DNA of 64,000 nucleotides from JANYCO01 sp964437245 (GTDB lineage: Bacteria; Bacteroidota; Bacteroidia; Cytophagales; Cytophagaceae), in the NCBI GenBank assembly GCA_964437245.1, contig CAYTGJ010000002.1:1-64000 (forward strand), given 5' to 3'. Position numbers and translations under genes: made by a program. The notes beneath the pieces are model-generated. The model did not search any database. It was not told the origin of the DNA and worked only from the letters and a program-made list of their open reading frames with translations. Below, piece after piece: positions 53,226 to 61,126 of this stretch (positions are counted from its first letter, which is position 1; the number at the start of each line of letters is the position of its first letter).

Positions 53226-53969
53226 TTATAACTTTTTGAACCAGAAACAGCCACAACCGTAATTTTGCTTTTCCACCAATTCTGCAGGGGCATTTATGAT
53301 AATTCCTTTTTCAACAGCGTCGTCAGGAATGAGCGAAAATTCTTGCAATTTCAATCCCTTAAACAAATTGACGATTTGCTCAAAACTATATACCCGATGT
53401 CCGTTAAACATAACTCTTGGTTTCCCGACAGGGGTTACAAATAGTAAGTTCCCATCTTTCTGCAAAACCCTCGTTAACTCTTTACACGCTTTTTCATCTC
53501 CATACGGATCTATTTCGTCACCATATCTACCTAATCCGATATGTTCAATCGTATGCATACAAGACATTGATTCAACTGAATTATTTGCAAAATCCAATTT
53601 CGTCAAATCTCCTTTCCCCGTCGATAAGTTGGATAAATTCAGAAACGCAGGACGGTAATCATAAAATTCGGTTGGAACAAATGCAGACAATGAGGTACAG
53701 AAATGTAAGGTAGAACTAATGTCAATATGTTTATTGGGGTTGATTTCTTTTACAATCCTCATAGCCCAAGCAGGATGATAAACATAGTGTGCGTCAAATG
53801 CTGTTGTTTTTGTTGCTTCCCCATATATAGGTAGGATATCCGAAATCTTTGCCTTTCTGCTTTCATCTGCTTTTCTGTTGTACTCCAAAAAAGATTTTAC
53901 AGTTTTTATGTGCAGAAAAAAACGTAAATAGGTTACGCTTTTCCGAACGAAAGATATTATTGTTCTCAT
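53226..53969 (-). CDS. DUF268 family protein, likely methyltransferase-like
   Basis: The 247-residue protein shows HIDISSTLHFCTSLSAFVPT, SMSCMHTIEHIGLGRYGDEI and ACKELTRVLQKDGNLLFVTP, which I recognise as DUF268, a family with a Rossmann-like methyltransferase fold found in glycan loci. The GDP/SAM-binding part seems partial: the usual GxGxG is not clear. It overlaps the upstream FkbM gene by four bases. Function unknown; sugar modification is likely. Confidence 0.78.
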   Translation of the reverse strand: MRTIISFVRKSVTYLRFFLHIKTVKSFLEYNRKADESRKAKISDILPIYGEATKTTAFDAHYVYHPAWAMRIVKEINPNKHIDISSTLHFCTSLSAFVPTEFYDYRPAFLNLSNLSTGKGDLTKLDFANNSVESMSCMHTIEHIGLGRYGDEIDPYGDEKACKELTRVLQKDGNLLFVTPVGKPRVMFNGHRVYSFEQIVNLFKGLKLQEFSLIPDDAVEKGIIINAPAELVEKQNYGCGCFWFKKL

Positions 53970-54649
53970 TTCTGTTTCATTTTATCAATGAAAATAGTAT
54001 TCAGATTTGTCTCTGCATAAATTTGGTAGTTATTTTTCTCAAAAAGATCAATAATCTCCCTGATTTTCTCGCCTCTCCCTTGCGGTGAAAAAGTGAGCGT
54101 TTCAACACAAAAACAAAATGGCCTGTACTTCCCAAAATCAATATCCTTCAATATTTCATAGTTCCACCCTTCAACATCAACAGAAACCAAATTTATGTTC
54201 TTGTATTTCTCAAAAAGGCTGTTAATACTAACAAGGTCTATTTGTTTTTCGTCTACCAGTTTGTACTCATTGGCCCTCAAAATATTATTCTTTTCCTCTT
54301 CCGAAAATGTATTCAAGGTATGAGCGTTGAACATATAGTAGGTCATTCGGCTGCCGTTTTGTTCAGGTGAACCGATCCCTACATTCATTATGACATCTCT
54401 TTTACGTGTTTTTTTCAACTTTTTACACAAGAGCGGATTGGGTTCTATTAAAACACCTCTACAACCTTGACGATAAAACAAGTACGTATTATTATTACGT
54501 TTAGAATCATTTGCTCCTATATCCAAATAAGAAACAGGCTGGCCATAAGAATATTTAAAAAGGTGTTCAAGTATTCTATCCTCACTCAGTTGAGAGAAGG
54601 TTAATTTGGCACCTAAAAATTTATAAATTATTTTATCTATTAACTTCAT
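53966..54649 (-). CDS. FkbM family methyltransferase, copy 2
   Basis: The 227-residue protein has PVSYLDIGANDSKRNNNTYL (motif I), CRGVLIEPNPLLCKKLKKTR and INLVSVDVEGWNYEILKDID, where the DVEG motif is kept. The C-terminal end is short compared with copy 1. Substrate unknown. Its end overlaps the DUF268 gene by four bases and its start overlaps the upstream glycosyltransferase gene by 17 bp, so translation is coupled through three genes. Confidence 0.87.
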   Translation of the reverse strand: MKLIDKIIYKFLGAKLTFSQLSEDRILEHLFKYSYGQPVSYLDIGANDSKRNNNTYLFYRQGCRGVLIEPNPLLCKKLKKTRKRDVIMNVGIGSPEQNGSRMTYYMFNAHTLNTFSEEEKNNILRANEYKLVDEKQIDLVSINSLFEKYKNINLVSVDVEGWNYEILKDIDFGKYRPFCFCVETLTFSPQGRGEKIREIIDLFEKNNYQIYAETNLNTIFIDKMKQK

Positions 54650-55589
54650 TTAAGAAATATTTTGTACATGCTATATCTGTCCCATTCTTCAACACCCATT
54701 CTCTTGGGTTGAAATTAGCATTTTGAAGCTTATCTTTAATAATTTCATCAAATTCTTTTTCATCGTAAAAAAAGAGCCCTGTTTCATCGGTTAAATAAGG
54801 AGCGGAAGAACATCGGTAACTTTGTTTATTTGGAAGGTATGTCCAGTAGCCTGGATTCCAGACAAGCGTAGGAGTATTGGTGGCCCAAATCTCAAACAAT
54901 GCCAATCCTTGCGATTCCTGCTCTACAAAATACACCACGAAGTCTACTGTTTGAAGTATTTCATTAAATTCGTTAAGGGTGTATCTCCCATAATAGAATT
55001 CAATAACGTTATAATTATGCTTTACTAAAATATCCTTGCATTTATTGAGCAAGTATACCGAAGGTCGTTTTATATAAAACAACACGCTTTTTGTTTTTTT
55101 ATTTTCAGCTACATTCCATTGGCTGACATCAATTCCCGAGGGAAAATAAGATAATCTTCCTTTTAGTTGCGGACAGTCTAACTCATAGTTTTCCTTTGTC
55201 CACCACGAATTTACGAGGTAAAAATCAACCGCACGATCAGCAATTAAGTAGTGATAATCGCTAGAAGAAATAACAATATTAGGGCCCGCAGTTAATTTTT
55301 TGACAAGGCCTTTCTTTTTCAGTTTAATGCACATTTTAAGTGCCTCTACTCCTGCCACTACGTGTACGTGGTTGTAAAAATGTTTCGTATTTCGGGGATT
55401 GTAATTATGCTCTATTTTTAATTCGTCTAATCCATTCAACAGACTTCGTACAACAGCAAAATGTCCTGTAACAATTCTGCCTTTATATACACTGATAGGT
55501 TTGTTTAACAACCTTTTCGTGTTGTTTATCAGTGCTCTTTTAGCTCTGTATACCGGGTTTAAGGAAGGTTCGGTTATTATGGTTATCAT
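54633..55589 (-). CDS. Glycosyltransferase, GT4-like, divergent
   Basis: The 318-residue protein shows a GT-B layout: LTAGPNIVISSSDYHYLIAD and VDFYLVNSWWTKENYELDCP in the N-terminal half, then GRLSYFPSGIDVSQWNV and FVVYFVEQESQGLALFEIWA in the C-terminal half, where the E-x7-E element of GT4 is visible. It is shorter and less regular than the other two GT4 genes. Donor unknown. Its start codon is 13 bp after the stop of the epimerase relic. Confidence 0.78.
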   Translation of the reverse strand: MITIITEPSLNPVYRAKRALINNTKRLLNKPISVYKGRIVTGHFAVVRSLLNGLDELKIEHNYNPRNTKHFYNHVHVVAGVEALKMCIKLKKKGLVKKLTAGPNIVISSSDYHYLIADRAVDFYLVNSWWTKENYELDCPQLKGRLSYFPSGIDVSQWNVAENKKTKSVLFYIKRPSVYLLNKCKDILVKHNYNVIEFYYGRYTLNEFNEILQTVDFVVYFVEQESQGLALFEIWATNTPTLVWNPGYWTYLPNKQSYRCSSAPYLTDETGLFFYDEKEFDEIIKDKLQNANFNPREWVLKNGTDIACTKYFLNEVNR

Positions 55590-55601
55590 AGAAAGAAAAA
55601 A

Positions 55602-55970
55602 TTAAACGCGTTTTACCATATTGTTGAACATTTCCTCCAATGTTTGTTCCAAATTAAATTGATAATCCCAGTTTGGATAGTGATTTTTAAACTGGGAAAC
55701 GTCGCTGATGTACCAAATGTGGGCGCCGATTCTGTTGGGTTCGGCATAGCTGTAATTCATTTTATTGCCGCTTATTTTTTCGCAAAGTTCCATCGCTTCG
55801 AACATTGGGCCGTTGAAAAAACGTCCACCGCCTGCGTTGTAAACTTCTCCTTGTTTCGAACTTTGGTAGTAATACCAAAACACATTGACCAAATCAAATT
55901 TGTATGCGAAAAGGTCTACGGATTCTCCCCGGATTAATCCCGACGAACCAGTTACGATTGCTACATTCAT
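55602..55970 (-). pseudogene. NAD-dependent epimerase, internally deleted remnant (CDP-tyvelose/paratose 2-epimerase type)
   Basis: The 122-codon frame joins the first 12 or so residues of an extended SDR epimerase (MNVAIVTGSSGLI) to its C-terminal part (FDLVNVFWYYYQSSKQGEVY, then IGAHIWYISDVSQFKNHYP). About 200 residues in between, including most of the NAD-binding fold and the YxxxK catalytic site, are missing, so it cannot be active. The C-terminal part resembles CDP-paratose 2-epimerase. The frame is open across the junction, so it may still be expressed. A second relic of the same N terminus is at 56,899-57,054. Confidence 0.85.
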
Positions 55971-55973
55971 TTT

Positions 55974-56801
55974 TTATTTTACCAATCCAAGACTCAACGC
56001 AATCTCTTCACTACACAATAGATAATTGTAAAAATCGCTTTTTTCAATTTTAGACGTTTGCCTAATTTGTCCATTTTCGTCTATATTAAAATATAAATAT
56101 CCCAAACCTGCAACAATTTTGTTTATACTTTCGGATATATCGTCATCAAGTATCTCAATAAGGATTGTTGGTCTATGTTGTACCATAAAATTTGAGTATC
56201 CTCTTAAAACCTCAGGTTCGTGCCTTTCTACATCAATTTTCATTAGATCAATTTTTTTGATGCCATTCTGTTCAATAAATTGATCCAAGCTTATAGACTC
56301 AAAAGTTAGTGTCTCAAATTCTCCCGTATAATCTCCCAAAACAACGATGCCATCTTTGTCCGACACTGCCTTATTAAGACAAGCTATATCAAAATTATTA
56401 ATGTCATTATTTTTCTTTAAAAAAGGATAAAAAAGCTGATGAGGTTCAAATGCATAAACATTTGATTTTGGGGCTACCGATTTTGCAACTAAAGAATAGA
56501 CCCCTGTGTTTGCTCCAATATCTACAATAGTAGTACTTTTTCTACAAAGTTCTATCCATAATTTGAGGGATATTTTTTCCCATTTATTCAACAACCCTTC
56601 CCAAAAAATCTCATTTTCTATAATGAAACCTGGGTGATAAATTTTAAAACTTTCATTTTCGTTTACAGAAACCTTGAATTGTCCTTTGAAATGAAGATGT
56701 TTATAAATTGATTCTTTGGGAACCCCAAGAACTTTCATAGCTGAAAACATTTCCTTTTTAAAAGGAATAATATTGTAAATTGCTTTTAGCAGTTTTTTCA
56801 T
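55974..56801 (-). CDS. FkbM family methyltransferase, copy 3
   Basis: The 275-residue protein has STTIVDIGANTGVYSLVAKS (motif I), SNVYAFEPHQLFYPFLKKNN, and KIDLMKIDVERHEPEVLRGY, where the KIDxE motif is K-I-D-V-E-R. The N-terminal region (about 80 residues) is extra and hydrophobic/basic. Substrate unknown. It sits exactly between two decayed copies of an epimerase 5' region, in the same orientation as both. Confidence 0.88.
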   Translation of the reverse strand: MKKLLKAIYNIIPFKKEMFSAMKVLGVPKESIYKHLHFKGQFKVSVNENESFKIYHPGFIIENEIFWEGLLNKWEKISLKLWIELCRKSTTIVDIGANTGVYSLVAKSVAPKSNVYAFEPHQLFYPFLKKNNDINNFDIACLNKAVSDKDGIVVLGDYTGEFETLTFESISLDQFIEQNGIKKIDLMKIDVERHEPEVLRGYSNFMVQHRPTILIEILDDDISESINKIVAGLGYLYFNIDENGQIRQTSKIEKSDFYNYLLCSEEIALSLGLVK

Positions 56802-56898
56802 TGACTTATTTTAAATCCAAATTCTGTTGAAAGCTGTAAAATTATTTACTCCAACTTTCCTGGTTTTATTAAATTGAAGGGTTACACTTTTTCGTTGT

Positions 56899-57054
56899 TT
56901 ACAGTGAACTGATCACAAAAGCCATTATAGTTATAAAACAAGAGTCCTCTACATCTTTTGTTTTTCGTGTTGCATATTTGATAATTGTACGTGATGAACA
57001 ATGCAAAAATTCTACGGATTCCCGTACGTTTAATCCTGAGGTGCCAATTACCAT
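56899..57054 (-). pseudogene. Second decayed epimerase 5' end
   Basis: A 51-codon frame reads MVIGTSGLNVRESVEFLHC and onward. Its first 19 codons align, in frame and without gaps, with codons 6 onward of the relic at 55,970 (VTGSSGLIRGESVDLF), including shared nucleotide runs such as GGATTAA and GAATCCGTAGA. After that the match stops. It is a fragment of the same or a sister NAD-dependent epimerase gene. Confidence 0.65.
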
Positions 57055-57081
57055 TACTAGGTTCTTTTTTTTGTTATTAAA

Positions 57082-57645
57082 TTAACTATTTTTTACACAA
57101 GTAGGTTTTGCTGGGATTCCAAATGCAACGGTTGATTCTGCCACATCTCTGTTTACCAAAGACATTGCTCCGATAACGGCATTTTTACCTATAAAAACGC
57201 CTTTCAAAATAGTAGCTTTAGCTCCTATCCATACATTTTCTTCAATAAGAATAGGAGCGGTATCATATCCTTGATGCGCAATCAGTGTATCGCTCAAATC
57301 GTACCGATGATTTTGATCACGAATTACTACGTTTTCCGCAATGGCACAATTCTCCTTTATTGTTATGTTCTGGTGTGATGCTATTACACAACCACTACCA
57401 ATAAATGTCTTGTTTATCTCAATAACACCTCCATTGTCGGCATTAATATGAGTAAAATCAGAAATATGGCAATCTTTCAGTATTAGCCGAGAACCATCAG
57501 TACATACCAGCTTCACTTTTTTCCCCAGATACACACTACCTATAAAATGGATATCTCTATACATTATTTTGTAATGAGTTTTCAGAACAAAACTTCTGAA
57601 TATATCGAAAAAAAAGAACACTTTTCTATATACTTTTCTGAACAT
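57082..57645 (-). CDS. Hexapeptide-repeat acyltransferase
   Basis: The 187-residue protein has the left-handed beta-helix of the LbetaH transferases, with repeats such as VIEINKTFIGSGCVIASHQN, ITIKENCAIAENVVIRDQNH and VWIGAKATILKGVFIGKNAV. The His in RDQNHRY is the likely catalytic base, as in WcaF/maltose O-acetyltransferases. Probable role: O-acetylation of the surface glycan, with acetyl-CoA as donor. The first 30 residues are hydrophobic and basic (FRKVYRKVFFFFDIFRSFVL), so it may bind the membrane. It lies 21 bp downstream of the flippase gene. Confidence 0.9.
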   Translation of the reverse strand: MFRKVYRKVFFFFDIFRSFVLKTHYKIMYRDIHFIGSVYLGKKVKLVCTDGSRLILKDCHISDFTHINADNGGVIEINKTFIGSGCVIASHQNITIKENCAIAENVVIRDQNHRYDLSDTLIAHQGYDTAPILIEENVWIGAKATILKGVFIGKNAVIGAMSLVNRDVAESTVAFGIPAKPTCVKNS

Positions 57646-57666
57646 AAACTAAGACAGCGTTTCTTT

Positions 57667-58911
57667 TCAACGTTCAATCCCCCCTACTTCTCTTGCTTTG
57701 TGTTTGTTAATGTAAGCAAAATAAAGCGTAACGGCTAACAAAATCAAATTGGATATGATGGAAGAATAAGCTATCCCCATAATATCAAATCGTACTATAA
57801 AGAAGTAGTTAAGAAGAAACGTAAAGGCAATGCCTGTAACCGAAACTATAATTATCTGATTATCATCAAGTTGATATAAAACATAAGAAATAAAATAATT
57901 ATAAACCCCCCAAACAAAAAATCCAACCATGATGGCAAACACGTATGGTTGGGCACCATGAAATTTTTTATTGATAAACAAATCAAAAAATATGCTCTTT
58001 GATATAAAAATGAAAACAAACAGTACCAACAGCATTGTGATGAAGAATATGATAAGTTTTCTATTAAAATAGACATTGTCCTTTATGTCTTTATATATCA
58101 TTGGTCGTACTACATTGTTGAGTGCCCCTATAATGATTAAATAAATAGAGGCAAATGCATATGCGACACCGTATATGCCATTTTGTTCTGTCCCAAGTAT
58201 ATTTTCTATAAATATGCGATCAGATGCGGTGAATACTACTATTGATAAGTTAAAAAGTAATAGAGGGTAACTTCTAACCAGCATTAACAGGTACTTGCTA
58301 ATTGAAATTTTGAGTTTAAAATATCCTCCTTTGTATAATACGTATGTAGAAGTAACAAAAGAAAACAACAATCCAAAAAACAACGATAAAATTCTTCCTG
58401 TCCAACTTAGCTCTAAATACTCAATTAAAATAATCACCAATAATACCTCAATAATTATTTTCCCGATACTTATAATAAAGTACCAATTCAATATTTTTTC
58501 ATACGTGATGATAGTAATATTGAATTCATATATAATTACAATGTACGACCACAAGAACAGCAACACAAACAAGCAATAACTTACCTGAGTATCCACTAAC
58601 AAGTCTTTAAATGGAAGAGATAGTACCGTTATGAAAATGCACAATCCAAAAGTATAGATATAGTAACCAAAACAATTTTCAACGAAAAATTTACGGTCAC
58701 TATACAACTTATTCGTTAAAAAAGCCCCTCCTCCAAGACCAATGATAAAAACTAATATACGGGAATAGCTTGATAGTAACTGAACTAATCCGAAATCGTA
58801 TTTTGTAAGGCGGTTTGTCAAAAGAGGAAGAAGCAATACACTTACCATCCCCCCAATAAAACTTACGATACTAAAGACAGAGAAACTTTTTAATATTAGT
58901 TTTAAATTCAT
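57667..58911 (-). CDS. Oligosaccharide flippase, Wzx-type
   Basis: I start at MNLKLILKSFSVFSIVSFIG (58,911); a Met 20 codons upstream adds a polar segment with no support. The 414-residue protein has about 12 transmembrane segments and the MATE/polysaccharide-export look, for example LPLLTNRLTKYDFGLVQLLS near the start. It should move undecaprenyl-linked repeat units across the inner membrane. This is the only flippase in the locus and, with the candidate polymerase at 46,174, suggests a Wzx/Wzy pathway. Confidence 0.9.
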   Translation of the reverse strand: MNLKLILKSFSVFSIVSFIGGMVSVLLLPLLTNRLTKYDFGLVQLLSSYSRILVFIIGLGGGAFLTNKLYSDRKFFVENCFGYYIYTFGLCIFITVLSLPFKDLLVDTQVSYCLFVLLFLWSYIVIIYEFNITIITYEKILNWYFIISIGKIIIEVLLVIILIEYLELSWTGRILSLFFGLLFSFVTSTYVLYKGGYFKLKISISKYLLMLVRSYPLLLFNLSIVVFTASDRIFIENILGTEQNGIYGVAYAFASIYLIIIGALNNVVRPMIYKDIKDNVYFNRKLIIFFITMLLVLFVFIFISKSIFFDLFINKKFHGAQPYVFAIMVGFFVWGVYNYFISYVLYQLDDNQIIIVSVTGIAFTFLLNYFFIVRFDIMGIAYSSIISNLILLAVTLYFAYINKHKAREVGGIER

Positions 58912-59052
58912 ATATGCAGCTTCGTCACCGTTAGGTACATTCTGGTTAGCGAAAAACGATCTGATATACAAAATTACAGCAAAATTCCATTAATCCTTTA
59001 TAACACCATAAAATGTTTAAGACTAACATAATACCGTTAAAAAACCATAAAA

Positions 59053-59988
59053 CTATTTCATCCCGACATTTACTTTAAACTCCTCGTAAGTGGATTTTAT
59101 CCCTTCCCACAGAGAAATCTTATCGCACCATCCTAATGACTTAATCTTACTCACATCCATCAACTTTCTAAACGTCCCGTCCGGCTTAGAAGTATCAAAC
59201 TTCAATTCACCTTCAAATCCAACTATTTTTTTGACTAATATAGCCAAATCGAAAATTGTCATATCCTCTCCACTACCAATATTCACCAACCCCGACTCGT
59301 TATAATTTTCCATTAAGAAATAACATGCATCGGCTAAATCATCCACATGCAAAAACTCACGCATCGGCTTTCCTGTACCCCAAAGTTCCACAAAGGGGTT
59401 ACCTTCTTTTTTAGCTTCATGAAATTTCCGGATCATCGCCGGGAGTACGTGTGAACTCTCAAGATCATAATGATCGTTCGGGCCATACAGATTGGCGGGC
59501 ATGCAGGAAATAAAATTACAACCGTACTGGACTCTGTATGCATCACACATTTTGATACCGGCTATTTTGGCAATGGCATACGGTTCGTTGGTAGGTTCCA
59601 GAAGTCCCGTCAGCAAATATTCCTCCTTCAGCGGTTGCGCAGCCATTTTAGGATAAATGCAGGATGATCCAAGGAACAATAGTTTCTTTACGTTATGTAC
59701 ATACGCCTGGTGAATCACATTGGTCTGGATCATCAGGTTATCGTATAAAAATTCAGCTTTGTACCGGTCGTTGGCTAAAATCCCCCCTACTCTGGCGGCA
59801 GCCAGGAACACATAATCGGGCTTCTCATTTTCAAAAAAAACACTTACTGCCTGCTGGTCCCGCAGATCAAGCTCAACAGATGTTCTAAGAATGAAGTTGG
59901 AATATCCTTCCTGTTGCAGTTTCCTCAACAATGCTGATCCCACCATCCCTAGATGTCCTGCAATGTATATCCTGCTCGTTTTTTCCAC
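59053..59988 (-). CDS. fcl: GDP-L-fucose synthase
   Basis: Fcl epimerises and reduces GDP-4-keto-6-deoxymannose to GDP-L-fucose with NADPH. The 311-residue extended SDR begins RIYIAGHLGMVGSALLRKLQ (cofactor loop) and has the catalytic LFLGSSCIYPKMAAQPLKEE and NEPYAIAKIAGIKMCDAYR (YxxxK). Length is normal. Only 3 bp separate it from gmd upstream, so the two enzymes are cotranscribed and convert GDP-mannose to GDP-L-fucose. Confidence 0.97.
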   Translation of the reverse strand: MEKTSRIYIAGHLGMVGSALLRKLQQEGYSNFILRTSVELDLRDQQAVSVFFENEKPDYVFLAAARVGGILANDRYKAEFLYDNLMIQTNVIHQAYVHNVKKLLFLGSSCIYPKMAAQPLKEEYLLTGLLEPTNEPYAIAKIAGIKMCDAYRVQYGCNFISCMPANLYGPNDHYDLESSHVLPAMIRKFHEAKKEGNPFVELWGTGKPMREFLHVDDLADACYFLMENYNESGLVNIGSGEDMTIFDLAILVKKIVGFEGELKFDTSKPDGTFRKLMDVSKIKSLGWCDKISLWEGIKSTYEEFKVNVGMK

Positions 59989-59991
59989 CGG

Positions 59992-61104
59992 CTATTCAAA
60001 ATATTTCTTGATCCCAAATCCTCCTTTTTTCAGATATTCTTCTCTGGCAAATAACTGAAGGTCGGATGCTACCATTTCACTGATCATTTCCGACAATGAA
60101 TAGTTCGGTTTCCATCCCAGTTCTTTTCTCGCCCTGGACGCATCTCCCTGCAAATGATCTACTTCATTCGGCCGGTGGTAGCGCTCATCTATTTCCACCA
60201 CCGTCTGACCTGCCTTTATCTTATAGGCAGGATTTGTGCTGGTTTTCACAATCGCTTTTTCCGCTACACCACTTCCTGTAAATGCTATTTGCACACCGAT
60301 CTCTTCGAAAGCCATTTTCACAAAATCCCTGACGGAAGTAGTAACGCCGGTGGCGATCACATAATCATTGGCTTCTTTTTGCTGAAGCATCAGCCACATT
60401 GCTTCTACATAATCTTTGGCATGTCCCCAGTCGCGCTTTGCGTCCAGATTTCCGAGGTATATCTTTTCTTCCAGTCCCAAGGCTATACGGGCTACGGCTC
60501 TGGTAATTTTCCTGGTAACAAATGTTTCCCCTCTTACCGGAGATTCGTGATTGAACAAAATGCCATTGCATGCATACATTCCGTATGCTTCCCGGTAATT
60601 CACCGTAATCCAGTAGGCATATAATTTTGCGGCTCCATAGGGCGACCGGGGATAGAAAGGTGTCTGCTCGGTCTGAGGTACTTCCTGAGTCCCCCCATAC
60701 AATTCCGAGGTGGCAGCCTGATAAAAGCGTACTATTTTAGTCATGTTCAACAGACGAATTGCTTCCAGTATTCTAAGGGGCCCTAATCCATCGACGTTCG
60801 CAGTATATTCCGGGATCTCAAAACTCACCTTTACATGAGACATTGCTCCTAAATTATAAATTTCGTCCGGCTGAACTTCCTGTATAATCCTGATGATATT
60901 GGTAGACTCCGACAGATCGCCATAATGGAGTTTAAAATGAATATTGTCCTTGTGTTGATCTTCGTATAAATGATCGATCCGCTCTGTATTAAAAATGGAA
61001 CTTCTTCGCTTGATGCCATGCACCTCATACCCTTTTTGTAACAGGAATTCTGCCAGATAGGCGCCGTCCTGACCGGTAATGCCGGTAATGAGTGCTTTTT
61101 TCAT
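59992..61104 (-). CDS. gmd: GDP-mannose 4,6-dehydratase
   Basis: Gmd makes GDP-4-keto-6-deoxymannose, the first committed step to GDP-L-fucose. The 370-residue extended SDR starts KKALITGITGQDGAYLAEFL (NADP loop) and keeps the catalytic ATSELYGGTQEVPQTEQTPF and PYGAAKLYAYWITVNYREAY (YxxxK). NLDAKRDWGHAKDYVEAMW is another family marker. Length is normal. It is followed 3 bp later by fcl and lies 22 bp downstream of the second AsnB-type gene. Confidence 0.98.
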   Translation of the reverse strand: MKKALITGITGQDGAYLAEFLLQKGYEVHGIKRRSSIFNTERIDHLYEDQHKDNIHFKLHYGDLSESTNIIRIIQEVQPDEIYNLGAMSHVKVSFEIPEYTANVDGLGPLRILEAIRLLNMTKIVRFYQAATSELYGGTQEVPQTEQTPFYPRSPYGAAKLYAYWITVNYREAYGMYACNGILFNHESPVRGETFVTRKITRAVARIALGLEEKIYLGNLDAKRDWGHAKDYVEAMWLMLQQKEANDYVIATGVTTSVRDFVKMAFEEIGVQIAFTGSGVAEKAIVKTSTNPAYKIKAGQTVVEIDERYHRPNEVDHLQGDASRARKELGWKPNYSLSEMISEMVASDLQLFAREEYLKKGGFGIKKYFE

Positions 61105-61126
61105 TTTAGTAAAATAGTATTTTTTT

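Noticed and set aside
58912..59052. Promoter before the flippase gene (TAATTTTG near 58,972)
   Set aside because: The -7 box fits, but no TTTG occurs at a usual spacing upstream on the minus strand, so I did not list it.
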